Shown here: positions 17,198 to 25,837 of the stretch, piece by piece
Numbering within the stretch: position 1 is the stretch's first letter
Layout: the number at the start of each line of letters is the position of its first letter
Assembly (NCBI RefSeq): GCF_014873915.1
Contig: NZ_JADBEJ010000004.1
Span: 496,001 to 560,000, forward strand
DNA: 64,000 nucleotides
Direction: 5' to 3'
Source of the DNA: Amycolatopsis roodepoortensis
GTDB lineage: Bacteria; Actinomycetota; Actinomycetes; Mycobacteriales; Pseudonocardiaceae
Position numbers and translations under genes: made by a program
Notes under the pieces: generated by a model
Seen by the model: the letters and a program-made list of their open reading frames with translations, nothing else
Database searches by the model: none
Told to the model about the DNA's origin: nothing

Positions 17198-18255
17198 CCG
17201 TGTCCACTCCGACGAAAAACGGCCCCGAGATCCAGACCTCAGTGGACGGTGGCTTCGGCAAACGCTCGATCGGGCAGCGGCTGATCGGGGCCAACACGTT
17301 CTGGATCGCGCTGGTGCTGCTGGCGCTCATCATCGTGTTCACCGCGATCGCGCCCGCCGAGTTCGCGACGCTGTTCACCTTCCAGACGCTGCTCATCGAG
17401 ACCTCGGTGCTGCTGGTGCTCTCGGTCGGCATGACGTTCGTGATCATCACGTCCGGGATCGACCTTTCGGTCGGTTCGGTGCTGATCTTCGCGGGCATGG
17501 TGGCGGGCAAGACGATGGAGGCGCTGAGCCCGGACGGCGACGCCACCAAGGCGGGCTGGGGCGTCATCACCGCCGGGCTCGTGGCGGCCGTCGTCGCGGG
17601 CACGATCTGGGGGCTGATCAACGGCTTCCTGATCGCGGTGGCGAACATCCCCCCGCTGATCGTCACGCTCGGCACGATGGGTGCCGCGCTCGGCGCCGCG
17701 TACCTGCTGAACAACGGGTCCGACGTGCGCAGCGTGCCGACCGAGCTCAACAAGACGCTCGGCTACGGGACGTCGTTCGGCGGCGTGCCGAACCTGGTGC
17801 TGGTGGCCGTGGTGATCACGCTGATCGGCGCATGGCTGTTGCACACCACCAAATTCGGCCGCTACACCTACGCCGTCGGCTCCAACGCCGAGGGCGCGCG
17901 CCGGGCGGGCATCGGGGTGACCGCGCATCTGCTGAAGGTGTACACGCTCACCGGTTTCCTCGCCGGTGTCGCCGGTTTCCTCTCGCTGGCGTACTACGCG
18001 TCGACCACCATTTCGGCGCACACCACCGACAACCTCAACGCCATCGCCGCCACGGTGATGGGCGGGACGAGTCTCTTCGGCGGTGTCGGTTCGGTGCTGG
18101 GCACGGTGATCGGCGTGTTCATCCCGGCCGTGCTGAAGAAGGGCTTCAACATCACGCAGGTCCAGGACTTCTGGCAGATGATCGCGGTCGGCGCGGTGCT
18201 GATCGCCGCGGTCTGGTTCGACCAGCGGCGCCGTCGTCGCCGCAACTCTCGCTGA
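17194..18255 (+). CDS. Ribose/fructose-type sugar ABC transporter permease
   Basis: 353 residues from GTG 17194, overlapping the ATPase stop. About ten hydrophobic helices are visible, with the family segments GIDLSVGS, NIPPLIVTLGTM, GRYTYAVGSNAEGARRAGI (the cytoplasmic coupling loop) and VMGGTSLFGGVGSVLGT. This is the BPD_transp_2 (RbsC/FrcC) family. A hydrophilic 30-residue N-terminal tail precedes the first helix. It forms the membrane pore for the sugar delivered by the lipoprotein encoded 30 bases downstream. Confidence 0.92.
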   Translation: MTVSTPTKNGPEIQTSVDGGFGKRSIGQRLIGANTFWIALVLLALIIVFTAIAPAEFATLFTFQTLLIETSVLLVLSVGMTFVIITSGIDLSVGSVLIFAGMVAGKTMEALSPDGDATKAGWGVITAGLVAAVVAGTIWGLINGFLIAVANIPPLIVTLGTMGAALGAAYLLNNGSDVRSVPTELNKTLGYGTSFGGVPNLVLVAVVITLIGAWLLHTTKFGRYTYAVGSNAEGARRAGIGVTAHLLKVYTLTGFLAGVAGFLSLAYYASTTISAHTTDNLNAIAATVMGGTSLFGGVGSVLGTVIGVFIPAVLKKGFNITQVQDFWQMIAVGAVLIAAVWFDQRRRRRRNSR

Positions 18256-18284
18256 TTCCCTACGCACAAAGAGGTGCTATCCCC

Positions 18285-19274
18285 ATGAAGAAGACCCTGC
18301 TCGCCGCCGGTGCCGCCGTTTCCGCGGCCCTCCTGCTCACCGCGTGCGGCGGTGGCACCGTCGGCGAGGCGCCGTCGGGCGACTCCGGCGCCAAGACCAA
18401 CAACAAGAAGCTCTCGCTCATCCCGGGCGTGCAGGCCGAGCCGTTCTACATCTCGATGCAGTGCGGCGCCGAGGCCGAGGCCAAGAAAGCGGGCTACGAG
18501 CTCACCACGCAGGCGCCGCAGAAGTTCGACGCGGCCATGCAGACCCAGCTGGTCAACGCGCTGGGCTCCAACCCGCCCGCCGCGCTGCTCATCGCGCCGA
18601 CCGACGCGCAGGCGATGCTCGCGCCGATCCAGCAGGTCAAGAACCGCGGCTCGAAGATCATCGAGGTCGACACCGCGCTGAAGGACACCAGTGTCGCGGA
18701 GTCGTCCATCTCGTCGGACAACGCCGAGGGCGGCAAGCTCGCCGCGAAGACCATGGCGGAACTGGCCGCGGGCAAGACCGGCTCGGTGCTGGTGCTCGAC
18801 ACCATCGCCGGCACCTCGACCACGAACACCCGCGCGAAGGGCTTCGAGGACGAGCTGAAGAACCACCCGAACCTGAAGTCGGCGGGCGTGCAGTTCACCC
18901 AGAACGAGCCCGACCAGGCCGCGTCCAAGGTGACCGCCGCGCTGGCGTCGACCCCGGACCTGATCGGCATCTTCGCGACCAACCTCAACACCGGTGAGGG
19001 CGCCGCGACCGGCCTGCGGAACGCGGGCAAGATCGGCACGGTCAACCTTGTCGGCTTCGACGCTTCGCCGTCGGAGGTCGAGGGCCTGAAGAAGGGCGAG
19101 TACCAGGCCCTCATCGCGCAGGACCCGGCCGCCATCGGGCAGCAGGGTGTGCAGCAGGCCATCGCGGCGCTCGAGGGCAAGCCGGTGACCCGGAACCTGA
19201 CCGCTTCGCTGCACTCGATCACCAAGGCGAACATGGACGCGAACGCTCAGTACTTCTACAAGCAGAGCTGCTGA
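18285..19274 (+). CDS. Sugar-binding lipoprotein of the ABC importer
   Basis: 329 residues from ATG 18285. The signal peptide ends in LLLTAC with the lipid-modified Cys at residue 21, followed by a Gly/Ser/Thr linker. The rest is a Peripla_BP_4 domain of the RbsB/FrcB type (LIPGVQAEPFYISMQCGAEAEA, IAPTDAQAMLAPIQQ, GIFATNLNTGEGAATGL, VGFDASPSEVEGL). It binds the sugar outside the membrane and hands it to the permease. It is the last gene of the operon; a hairpin begins five bases after the stop. Confidence 0.92.
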   Translation: MKKTLLAAGAAVSAALLLTACGGGTVGEAPSGDSGAKTNNKKLSLIPGVQAEPFYISMQCGAEAEAKKAGYELTTQAPQKFDAAMQTQLVNALGSNPPAALLIAPTDAQAMLAPIQQVKNRGSKIIEVDTALKDTSVAESSISSDNAEGGKLAAKTMAELAAGKTGSVLVLDTIAGTSTTNTRAKGFEDELKNHPNLKSAGVQFTQNEPDQAASKVTAALASTPDLIGIFATNLNTGEGAATGLRNAGKIGTVNLVGFDASPSEVEGLKKGEYQALIAQDPAAIGQQGVQQAIAALEGKPVTRNLTASLHSITKANMDANAQYFYKQSC

Positions 19275-19279
19275 CCCAC

Positions 19280-19325
19280 CTCGTGAGTGGTAAGGACGGT
19301 TCTAACCGTCTTTGCCACTCACGAG
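19280..19325. terminator. 22-bp inverted repeat, terminator of the sugar operon
   Basis: The arms start CTCGTGAGTG and end CACTCACGAG, around a two-base centre (CT at 19302-19303), with only two imperfect pairs. It separates convergent genes and contains the stop codon of the minus-strand gene (19302-19304). It is closely related to the perfect repeat at 63164-63209. Confidence 0.7.
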
Positions 19326-19784
19326 CCCAGCGGGCGCGAACCGCTCCAACGCTCCGTACAGCCGGGCGCCCCCGCCCAGGTGCCCCAGCGCGTACCTGTA
19401 CTCGCCGTCCTCAAGCAGCGCTTCGGGCCCCGAGCCGGTCCAGTCGAGCCGGTAGTGCCACCAGTGCATCCACCGCCCCACGCGCCGCTTCTCCCGGTAC
19501 ACCCGCAGCCGGGTCACCTCGGTCCACCGGAGATCGAACACCTCCGGCACCGCGATCCCCGCGGCGGAGATCACCAGCGAGCCGGCCGACTTCCGGAGCG
19601 CGATCAGGATCAGCCCCGCGAAGGCCACACTGAGCAGGCTGAACACCACCCCGGAAACCGAGCCGGAGAACAGCGACAGCACGACGGCCACCAGGCCGCC
19701 CCCGCCGAACATCACGAACCCAGCCCACGCGACCCGGCGCATCACGACGTCCAGCCGGAGCACCACGGCATCCCCAGTGACCAT
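19302..19784 (-). CDS. Membrane protein of unknown function
   Basis: 160 residues from ATG 19784. Two hydrophobic helices (about residues 18-38 and 42-62) are followed by a soluble domain containing ISAAGIAVPEVFDLRWTEVTRLRVY, a PH-like beta pattern typical of small actinobacterial membrane proteins (bPH-like), then WMHWWHYRLDW. No firm family assignment. The stop lies inside the hairpin shared with the sugar operon. Convergent to the operon, so functionally separate. Confidence 0.55.
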   Translation of the reverse strand: MVTGDAVVLRLDVVMRRVAWAGFVMFGGGGLVAVVLSLFSGSVSGVVFSLLSVAFAGLILIALRKSAGSLVISAAGIAVPEVFDLRWTEVTRLRVYREKRRVGRWMHWWHYRLDWTGSGPEALLEDGEYRYALGHLGGGARLYGALERFAPAGLVSGKDG

Positions 19785-19855
19785 GCCCGGAGCGTAACCG
19801 GCGAAACCACTCAGCGACGTTAGGATCTAGGCCCCGACGTCGTGGAGGAGGCCGG

Positions 19856-20902
19856 ATGAGCACCCGTCTGCCCTGGCGTCCCGCCGCGAGCGTCGACCCG
19901 GTACCGGTGCTCGTCGCCGCCCAGCGGGTCTCGGACGATCTCATGGACGGCCTGGCGGGACCCCGCGCCCGTCAGGCGGCGCATGGCCTCCGGCGGCTGT
20001 TCGGAGTCGCCGGGCTCGGTCTCGCCGACCTGTCCGGCTCGCTCGTCTGGTCCGGCCGTCCGGCGGCGGACGACGTCGTCGCCTCCGCGCTCGACGAGGT
20101 CCTCCACTCCGAGACGCCGGTGTCCGAACCCGGGCTGTGGGCGCTGCCGCTCCACGTCCACGACGAACTGGCCGGGGTCCTCCTGGTCACCGAAGGCAAG
20201 AACGCCGTCGCCCGCCAGGCCGCCGAACTCGTCGTCCACGCGCTCGAACGCGGCAGGCTGGAGGCCTCCGCCGAGCAGGCCGCGGAGGCCGAGTTGCGCG
20301 CGCTGCGTGCCGAGATCTCGCCGCATTTCGTCTACAACGCGCTCACCGTGATCTCCTCACTGGTCCGCTCCGACCCGGATCGCGCCCGCGACCTGATGCT
20401 CGACTTCGCCGAGTACACGCGCTACAGCCTCGCCCGGCACGGCGAGTACACGATGGTCGCCGAGGAGTTCCGCGCCATCGAGACGTATCTGGCCTTGCAG
20501 CGCGCGGTGCTCGGTGAGCGGCTGCGGGTGCAGGTGCGTGTCGCGCCGGAGGTGCTGGCCGTCGCGGTGCCGTACCTCGTGCTGGAACCGCTGGTGGAGA
20601 ACGCGATCCGGCACGGGATCGAGCCACGCGCCGAGGCGGGGTTCATCCAGGTTCAGGGAATGGCGGAAGGGAACGACTGCGTGATCAGCGTCGAGGACGA
20701 CGGTGTCGGCATGGACCCCGCCCGCGCGGCGGCGATCCTGGCCGGGCACGGCGACGACGGCGGCGTCGGACTGGCCAATGTGGACAGAAGGCTGCGCAGC
20801 GTCTACGGGCCGTGGTACGGCCTCACGGTCGAGACCGAGACCGGCGCGGGCACCAGGGTCGTGGTGCGCGTGCCCCGATTCCAGCCGGGGGTGCTGCCGT
20901 GA
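19856..20902 (+). CDS. Soluble LytS-type sensor histidine kinase
   Basis: 348 residues from ATG 19856 with GGAGGAGG just upstream. The C-terminal half is the His_kinase/HATPase pair: LRAEISPHFVYNAL, with the phospho-acceptor His at 157, YLVLEPLVENAIRHGIEP (N box), and VEDDGVGM plus GGVGLANVDRRL (G boxes). The N-terminal 130 residues resemble a GAF-like sensor and contain no transmembrane helix, so it probably senses an internal metabolite. It overlaps the LytTR regulator gene by four bases and heads an operon with two solute symporters. Confidence 0.9.
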   Translation: MSTRLPWRPAASVDPVPVLVAAQRVSDDLMDGLAGPRARQAAHGLRRLFGVAGLGLADLSGSLVWSGRPAADDVVASALDEVLHSETPVSEPGLWALPLHVHDELAGVLLVTEGKNAVARQAAELVVHALERGRLEASAEQAAEAELRALRAEISPHFVYNALTVISSLVRSDPDRARDLMLDFAEYTRYSLARHGEYTMVAEEFRAIETYLALQRAVLGERLRVQVRVAPEVLAVAVPYLVLEPLVENAIRHGIEPRAEAGFIQVQGMAEGNDCVISVEDDGVGMDPARAAAILAGHGDDGGVGLANVDRRLRSVYGPWYGLTVETETGAGTRVVVRVPRFQPGVLP

Positions 20903-21669
20903 CGAACGGGCTGCGGGTGCTGGCGGTCGACGACGTCCCGCCCGCCCTCGACGAGCTGTGCAGCCTGCTGCGCGAGGCACCGGAGGTCGCCGAGGTGGTC
21001 GCCGCCGGTGACGCCCTGAACGCGCTCAAGCTGTTGCAGGGTAGTCATTTCGACGCCGTCTTCCTCGACATCTCCATGCCGGGCCTCGACGGGCTCGAGC
21101 TCGCCTCGCTGCTGGCGCGGCTCAGCGAACCGCCGGTGATCGTGTTCGTCACCGCGCACGACGGGCACGCCGTGGCCGCGTACGGTATCGGCGCGGTCGA
21201 CTACCTGCTCAAACCGGTCCGGGCGGAACGGCTGTCCGCCGCACTGTCCAAAGTGGTCCGCATGGCGGGCAACCAGCCCGACGAGCCGAAGCCCGCGCCG
21301 GACGCGATGTCCGCGCTGCCGGTGGAATCCGGCGGGCGCACCCGGTACGTCCGCCGCGACGACGTCCAGTTCGTCGAGGCGCACGGCGACTACGTCCGGC
21401 TGCACACGAAATCCGGCGTCCACGTCACGCGGATGCCCATCTCCCGGCTCGAAGAGTATTGGGAGGGAACGGGATTCACCCGCGTGCACCGGGGTTTCCT
21501 GCTCGCCGTGGACGCGGTGCTCGAACTGCGCAGCGACACCACCGGCGGGCTGCTGGCACATACGGAAGCGGGTGACGTGCCGGTGAGCCGCCGCCACGCG
21601 CGCGATCTGCGCGACCGGCTGCTCGCCGCCGCGCAACGTGGCGAACTGGGCCGGGGAAGCCGGCCGTGA
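20899..21669 (+). CDS. LytTR-family response regulator
   Basis: 256 residues from GTG 20899. The receiver domain carries the acidic pair AVDDVPPA near residue 9, the phospho-acceptor Asp57 in VFLDISMPG, and Lys in LLKPV near residue 113. A linker leads to a LytTR DNA-binding domain (RRDDVQFVEAHGDYVRLHT, FTRVHRGFLLAVDAVLEL, VPVSRRHARDLRDRL). It is the cognate partner of the upstream kinase and probably activates the symporter genes that follow, as BtsR/YpdB-type systems do for carboxylate uptake. Confidence 0.92.
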   Translation: MTNGLRVLAVDDVPPALDELCSLLREAPEVAEVVAAGDALNALKLLQGSHFDAVFLDISMPGLDGLELASLLARLSEPPVIVFVTAHDGHAVAAYGIGAVDYLLKPVRAERLSAALSKVVRMAGNQPDEPKPAPDAMSALPVESGGRTRYVRRDDVQFVEAHGDYVRLHTKSGVHVTRMPISRLEEYWEGTGFTRVHRGFLLAVDAVLELRSDTTGGLLAHTEAGDVPVSRRHARDLRDRLLAAAQRGELGRGSRP

Positions 21670-22013
21670 GCCGCGTCAAACGGGTGGCCGTCACCAGTCC
21701 GCAGACCCGGCTCGCGCATTCGCGGCGCCGTTCACGCGGGCGCTGGCGCGTCCCCCGGCTGGCCGCGGGCGACGCCGAACGCGCGGACGCCCTGTACCGG
21801 GCCCAGCGCCGTCGCGGGCTCCCCGCCCTGGTCGGGATGTTCGGGCTGGTCTTCGGGCTCCCGCTCGTGTTCGGCGTGTTCCCCGGGCTGGATTCGGTGC
21901 GGCTGCTGGGGATCCCGCTGTCCTGGCTGATGATCGCGATCCTCCCGTACCCGGCGATGGCGCTGCTGTCGTGGTGGCAGCTGCGCCGGGCGGAAAAGAT
22001 CGAGGACGAGTAG
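21666..22013 (+). CDS. Small two-helix membrane protein coupled to symporter
   Basis: 115 residues from GTG 21666, overlapping the regulator stop by four bases and the symporter start by one. A basic N-terminal 50 residues is followed by two hydrophobic helices (about 55-73 and 80-102) and a charged end. The layout is like the DUF485-type protein that precedes ActP in this same cluster, though sequence similarity is weak. It is probably an accessory subunit of the following symporter (inference). Confidence 0.6.
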   Translation: MSRVKRVAVTSPQTRLAHSRRRSRGRWRVPRLAAGDAERADALYRAQRRRGLPALVGMFGLVFGLPLVFGVFPGLDSVRLLGIPLSWLMIAILPYPAMALLSWWQLRRAEKIEDE

Positions 22014-23746
22014 TGGTCACGGCGCTCTCGGTGGCCCCCGTCGTGCTGGTCACCCTGCTGATCGGGTTGCGCGGGGTCGCGGCCATGCGCACGACGTCGG
22101 ATTTCCTCGTCGCCTCGCGCCGGATCTCGCCACTGGTCAACTCCGCCGCGGTCTCCGGCGAATACCTGTCCGCGGCTTCGTTCCTCGGCGTGGCGGGGCT
22201 GGTGGTGAAGGACGGGATCGGCGCGCTCTGGTATCCGGTCGGCTTCACCGCCGGATACATCGCGATGCTGGTGCTCGTGGCGGCGCCGATGCGGCGCTCC
22301 GGCGCCCTCACCGTCCCGGACTTCGCCGAAGCGCGGCTCGCCTCCCCCGCCCTGCGCCGTCTCGCCGCCGTCGTCGTCCTCGTGATCGGAACCCTTTACC
22401 TGGTCCCGCAATTCCGCACCGCGGGGCTGGTGCTGACCGCCGTCGGTGGTACGCCGTACTGGGTCGGCGTCGTCATCGCGGGCACCGCCGTCAGCGCGAC
22501 ATTGGCGCTCGGCGGGATGCGCGCGGCGACCTACGTCCAGGCCTTCCAGTTCGTGCTGAAACTGTTGCTGTTCATCGTTCCCGCGATCTGGCTGGTCTCC
22601 CAGGTCTCCCCGGAGCAGCGATCGGCTTCGGTGCACCCGGTGGAATTCACCCACTTCGCCCGCGACACCAAGCTGTCCTTCGAGATCGACGTGACGCTGA
22701 CCCTGCGCGAGCCGACCACCCTGCTCACACCGGAAAAACACGTCGTGCCACCGGGTGAGCTGGTCGCCAGGAGCGGCGAGACCCTGGAATTCGCCGAGGG
22801 CACCCCGGTTCCGGCCGTCCGGGGCGGCGCCCCGCTCGGCGGGCCGGACTGGCAACGGCCACTGCTCGACCTCGGCGATCAGGGTTATCCGCTGCTCGGC
22901 ACCTGGGCGATCCTGATCGCCACCATGCTCGGCACCATGGGCCTGCCGCACGTCCTGATGCGCTTCCACACCAGCCCGGACGGCCGCGCCGCCCGCCGGA
23001 CCGCGGCGATCACCGTCGCCCTGCTCGGCGTCTTCTACCTGTTCCCAGGGGTTTACGGCGTCTTCGGCCGCGTGCTGGTGCCGGAGCTGTACGTCTCCGG
23101 CGCGACGGACACGGTCGTCGTCGCGCTGCCGGCGCAGATCGACGACGGCTGGGCGGGCTCGTTGTTCACCGGATTGCTGACGGCGGGCGCGTTCGCCGCG
23201 TTCCTGGCGACGTCGCTCGGGCTGCTGCTGGTGATCTCCGGCGCGGTCGCGCACGACCTGGCGCCCGGCGGCCTGCGAAGACTGCGCTGGTCGGTGCTCG
23301 GGGCGGCGGCGGTGATGGTCCTGCTCGCGCTGCCGTCGGCCAGATTGGACGCGGGCGTCCTCGTCACCTGGGGTTTCACCGTGGCCGCGTCCACTTTCTG
23401 CCCGTTGCTGGTGCTCGGCATCTGGTGGAACCGGCTCACCGCCGCGGGCGCGATCAGCGGTGTCCTCGCCGGGCTCGTCGCGTCTTCGGGCTCGATCCTC
23501 GTGGCCCTGTTCGTCCCCAGCCTGAGCGGCCTGCCCGCGATCCTCGTGTCGCAGCCCGCGCCGTGGTCGGTTCCGCTGGCATTCGGAGTAATGATCGTGG
23601 TTTCCTTGCGGGGCAGGCCTCCCGCCTGGTCGACGGCCGCGATGCTGAGGCTGCACTTGGACGATCGCACAGCCGAAACCCCTTCGTCGTGGTCGGACCA
23701 CCGTTCGTCGACCGTTCGTCGTCTCGGCAGACGTTTGAACCGCTGA
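22013..23746 (+). CDS. Sodium:solute symporter (ActP-like)
   Basis: 577 residues from GTG 22013, which overlaps the upstream stop by one base. Twelve or so hydrophobic helices; SSS-family landmarks include TTSDFLVASRRISPLVNSAAVSGEYLSAASFLG, TMLGTMGLPHVLMRF and WGFTVAASTFCPLLVLGIWW. Compared with the ActP-like protein encoded at 24152, it has an extra polar loop of about 50 residues after the helix ending WLVSQV (around residues 200-290). It probably imports a small carboxylate with sodium. The tail is basic. Confidence 0.85.
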   Translation: MVTALSVAPVVLVTLLIGLRGVAAMRTTSDFLVASRRISPLVNSAAVSGEYLSAASFLGVAGLVVKDGIGALWYPVGFTAGYIAMLVLVAAPMRRSGALTVPDFAEARLASPALRRLAAVVVLVIGTLYLVPQFRTAGLVLTAVGGTPYWVGVVIAGTAVSATLALGGMRAATYVQAFQFVLKLLLFIVPAIWLVSQVSPEQRSASVHPVEFTHFARDTKLSFEIDVTLTLREPTTLLTPEKHVVPPGELVARSGETLEFAEGTPVPAVRGGAPLGGPDWQRPLLDLGDQGYPLLGTWAILIATMLGTMGLPHVLMRFHTSPDGRAARRTAAITVALLGVFYLFPGVYGVFGRVLVPELYVSGATDTVVVALPAQIDDGWAGSLFTGLLTAGAFAAFLATSLGLLLVISGAVAHDLAPGGLRRLRWSVLGAAAVMVLLALPSARLDAGVLVTWGFTVAASTFCPLLVLGIWWNRLTAAGAISGVLAGLVASSGSILVALFVPSLSGLPAILVSQPAPWSVPLAFGVMIVVSLRGRPPAWSTAAMLRLHLDDRTAETPSSWSDHRSSTVRRLGRRLNR

Positions 23747-23813
23747 AGGTTCCGGTCTCCTTGACCTCTCCTTAACGTGTCGCGGAACACATTCGCGGTG
23801 CGAGGAGAGCACG

Positions 23814-24155
23814 ATGAGTACCGAAACGAACGCTCCCAGTCCACCGGAGACGGACTGGGACAAAGCCCATGACAGCGCGGAGTTCAAGGAACTGCGGGCT
23901 CGGTTGCGCCGGTTCGTCTTCCCCGTCTCGGCGTTGTTCCTTCTCTGGTACCTGCTCTACGTGCTGCTCGCCGACTACGCGCACGGTTTCATGAGCACGA
24001 AGCTGGTCGGCAACATCAACGTCGGCCTCGTCTTCGGGCTGCTGCAGTTCGTTTCGACCTTCGTGATCACCGGGCTCTACGTCCGCTACGCGAACAAGAA
24101 ACTCGACCCCATCGCGGAGAAGATCCGCACGGACATCGAGAGTGAGGCCAAATGA
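23814..24155 (+). CDS. DUF485 membrane protein
   Basis: 113 residues from ATG 23814 with a GAGGAGAG ribosome site. The family pattern is clear: a hydrophilic 40-residue head (TDWDKAHDSAEFKEL), two hydrophobic helices (LFLLWYLLYVLLADYAHGFM and a second near residues 68-90) and FVITGLYVRYANKKLDPIAEKI. DUF485 proteins (YjcH) are nearly always encoded just before acetate symporter ActP, as here (ATGA overlap), and likely assist it. Confidence 0.88.
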   Translation: MSTETNAPSPPETDWDKAHDSAEFKELRARLRRFVFPVSALFLLWYLLYVLLADYAHGFMSTKLVGNINVGLVFGLLQFVSTFVITGLYVRYANKKLDPIAEKIRTDIESEAK

Positions 24156-25780
24156 ACCTCGCCGCCGGAGTCGAGGGCAGCAGCCCCGTACTCAACATCA
24201 CCATCTTCGGCCTGTTCGTGGTGGTCACGCTGTTCGTCGTGTTCCGGGCGAGCCGCAACACGAAGACGGCGTCGGACTACTACGCCGCCGGCCGCGCGTT
24301 CACCGGCCCGCAGAACGGCGTCGCCATCGCTGGTGACTACCTGTCCGCCGCGTCGTTCCTCGGGATCGCGGGCGCGATCGCCATCTACGGCTACGACGGT
24401 TTCCTCTACTCCATCGGCTTCCTGGTCGCATGGCTGGTCGCGTTGCTGCTGGTCGCGGAACTGCTGCGCAACACCGGCAAGTTCACCATGGGCGACGTGC
24501 TGGCGTTCCGGATGAAGCAGCGCCCGGTGCGGGCCGCGGCGGCGACGTCCACGCTGGCGGTGTCGTTCTTCTACCTGCTGGCGCAGATGGCGGGTGCCGG
24601 TGGCCTCGTCGCGCTGCTGCTCGGGATCGAGAGCAAGGCCGGGCAGGCCGCGATCATCGTGATCGTCGGCATCATCATGATCGCCTACGTGCTCATCGGC
24701 GGGATGAAGGGCACCACGTGGGTCCAGATCATCAAGGCGGCGCTGCTGATCGCCGGTGCGCTGGCGATGACGCTGTGGGTGCTGGGCATGTACGGCTTCA
24801 ACCTCTCCGCGCTGCTGCAGGGCGCCGTGGACAAGGCGGGCCGGGCCGGTGAGGCGCTGCTCGGGCCGGGCAACCAGTACGGCAAGACCGGCACGACGAA
24901 GCTCGACTTCCTGTCGCTGGGCATCGCGCTGGTGCTCGGCACCGCGGGCCTGCCGCACGTCCTGATGCGCTTCTACACGGTGCCGACCGCGAAGGAAGCC
25001 CGTCGTTCCGTGGTGTGGGCGATCGCGCTGATCGGTGTCTTCTACCTGTTCACGCTGGTGCTCGGCTACGGCGCGGGCGCGCTCGTCGGCGCGGACAAGA
25101 TCAAGGCCGCGCCCGGTGGCGTGAACTCGGCGGCGCCGTTGCTGGCGCTCGAACTGGGCGGCCCGATCCTGCTCGGCCTGATCGCGGCGATCGCGTTCGC
25201 GACGATCCTCGCGGTGGTCGCGGGGCTCACGATCACCGCGTCGGCGTCGTTCGCGCACGACGTCTACGCCAACGTGATCAAGAAGGGCAAGGCGAGCCCG
25301 GCTTCGGAGGTGAAGGTCGCCCGGATCACCGCGCTGGTGATCGGCGCGGTCGCGATCCTCGGCGGTATCCTCGCCAACGGGCAGAACATCGCGTTCCTGG
25401 TGGCGCTGGCCTTCGCGGTGGCGGCGTCGGCGAACCTGCCGACCATCCTGTACTCGCTGTTCTGGAAGCGGTTCAACACCCAGGGCGCGCTGTGGAGCAT
25501 CTACGGCGGTCTCGCGGTCTGCATCGTGCTGATCGTGTTCTCGCCGGCCGTCTCGGGTAAGCCTGTCGACCCGAAGACCGGGAAGAGCGCCTCGATGATC
25601 CAGGGCGTCGACTTCCACTGGTTCCCGCTGGACAACCCGGGTCTCGTCTCGATCCCCGTGGCGTTCTTCCTCGGCTGGCTCGGGACCGTGCTGTCCAAGG
25701 AGCACAACCAGAAGAAGTACGCCGAGATGGAGGTCCGGTCCCTCACCGGGGCGGGCGCCGAAAAGGCCGTCGCCCACTAG
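24152..25780 (+). CDS. actP: Cation/acetate symporter
   Basis: 542 residues; the start overlaps the DUF485 stop by four bases. SSS-family features: TASDYYAAGRAFTGPQNGVAIAGDYLSAASFLGIAG, FFYLLAQMAGAGGL, GTAGLPHVLMRFYTVPTAKEAR and an alternating set of about thirteen helices. Best match is ActP, which imports acetate and other short carboxylates with sodium. It closes the operon that starts with the soluble LytS/LytTR pair, although a 67-base gap (23747-23813) may hold a second promoter. A strong hairpin follows. Confidence 0.88.
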   Translation: MNLAAGVEGSSPVLNITIFGLFVVVTLFVVFRASRNTKTASDYYAAGRAFTGPQNGVAIAGDYLSAASFLGIAGAIAIYGYDGFLYSIGFLVAWLVALLLVAELLRNTGKFTMGDVLAFRMKQRPVRAAAATSTLAVSFFYLLAQMAGAGGLVALLLGIESKAGQAAIIVIVGIIMIAYVLIGGMKGTTWVQIIKAALLIAGALAMTLWVLGMYGFNLSALLQGAVDKAGRAGEALLGPGNQYGKTGTTKLDFLSLGIALVLGTAGLPHVLMRFYTVPTAKEARRSVVWAIALIGVFYLFTLVLGYGAGALVGADKIKAAPGGVNSAAPLLALELGGPILLGLIAAIAFATILAVVAGLTITASASFAHDVYANVIKKGKASPASEVKVARITALVIGAVAILGGILANGQNIAFLVALAFAVAASANLPTILYSLFWKRFNTQGALWSIYGGLAVCIVLIVFSPAVSGKPVDPKTGKSASMIQGVDFHWFPLDNPGLVSIPVAFFLGWLGTVLSKEHNQKKYAEMEVRSLTGAGAEKAVAH

Positions 25781-25784
25781 TCGC

Positions 25785-25831
25785 CGGGACGGTGCGGCCG
25801 GCACCAACGCCCCCGGCCGCACCGTCCCGGT
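25785..25831. terminator. Perfect 18-bp hairpin, bidirectional terminator
   Basis: Arms 25785-25802 and 25814-25831 are perfectly complementary around an 11-base loop. It sits five bases after the actP stop and six before the stop of the convergent PEP-mutase-like gene. Confidence 0.8.
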
Positions 25832-25837
25832 TCCCAT

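Noticed and set aside
21476-23887. An 800-codon minus-strand frame opposite the LytTR/symporter genes
   Set aside because: Composition is Arg/Gly/Glu/Asp low-complexity and it crosses several real genes; a shadow frame. The same applies to 24086-25837 opposite actP.
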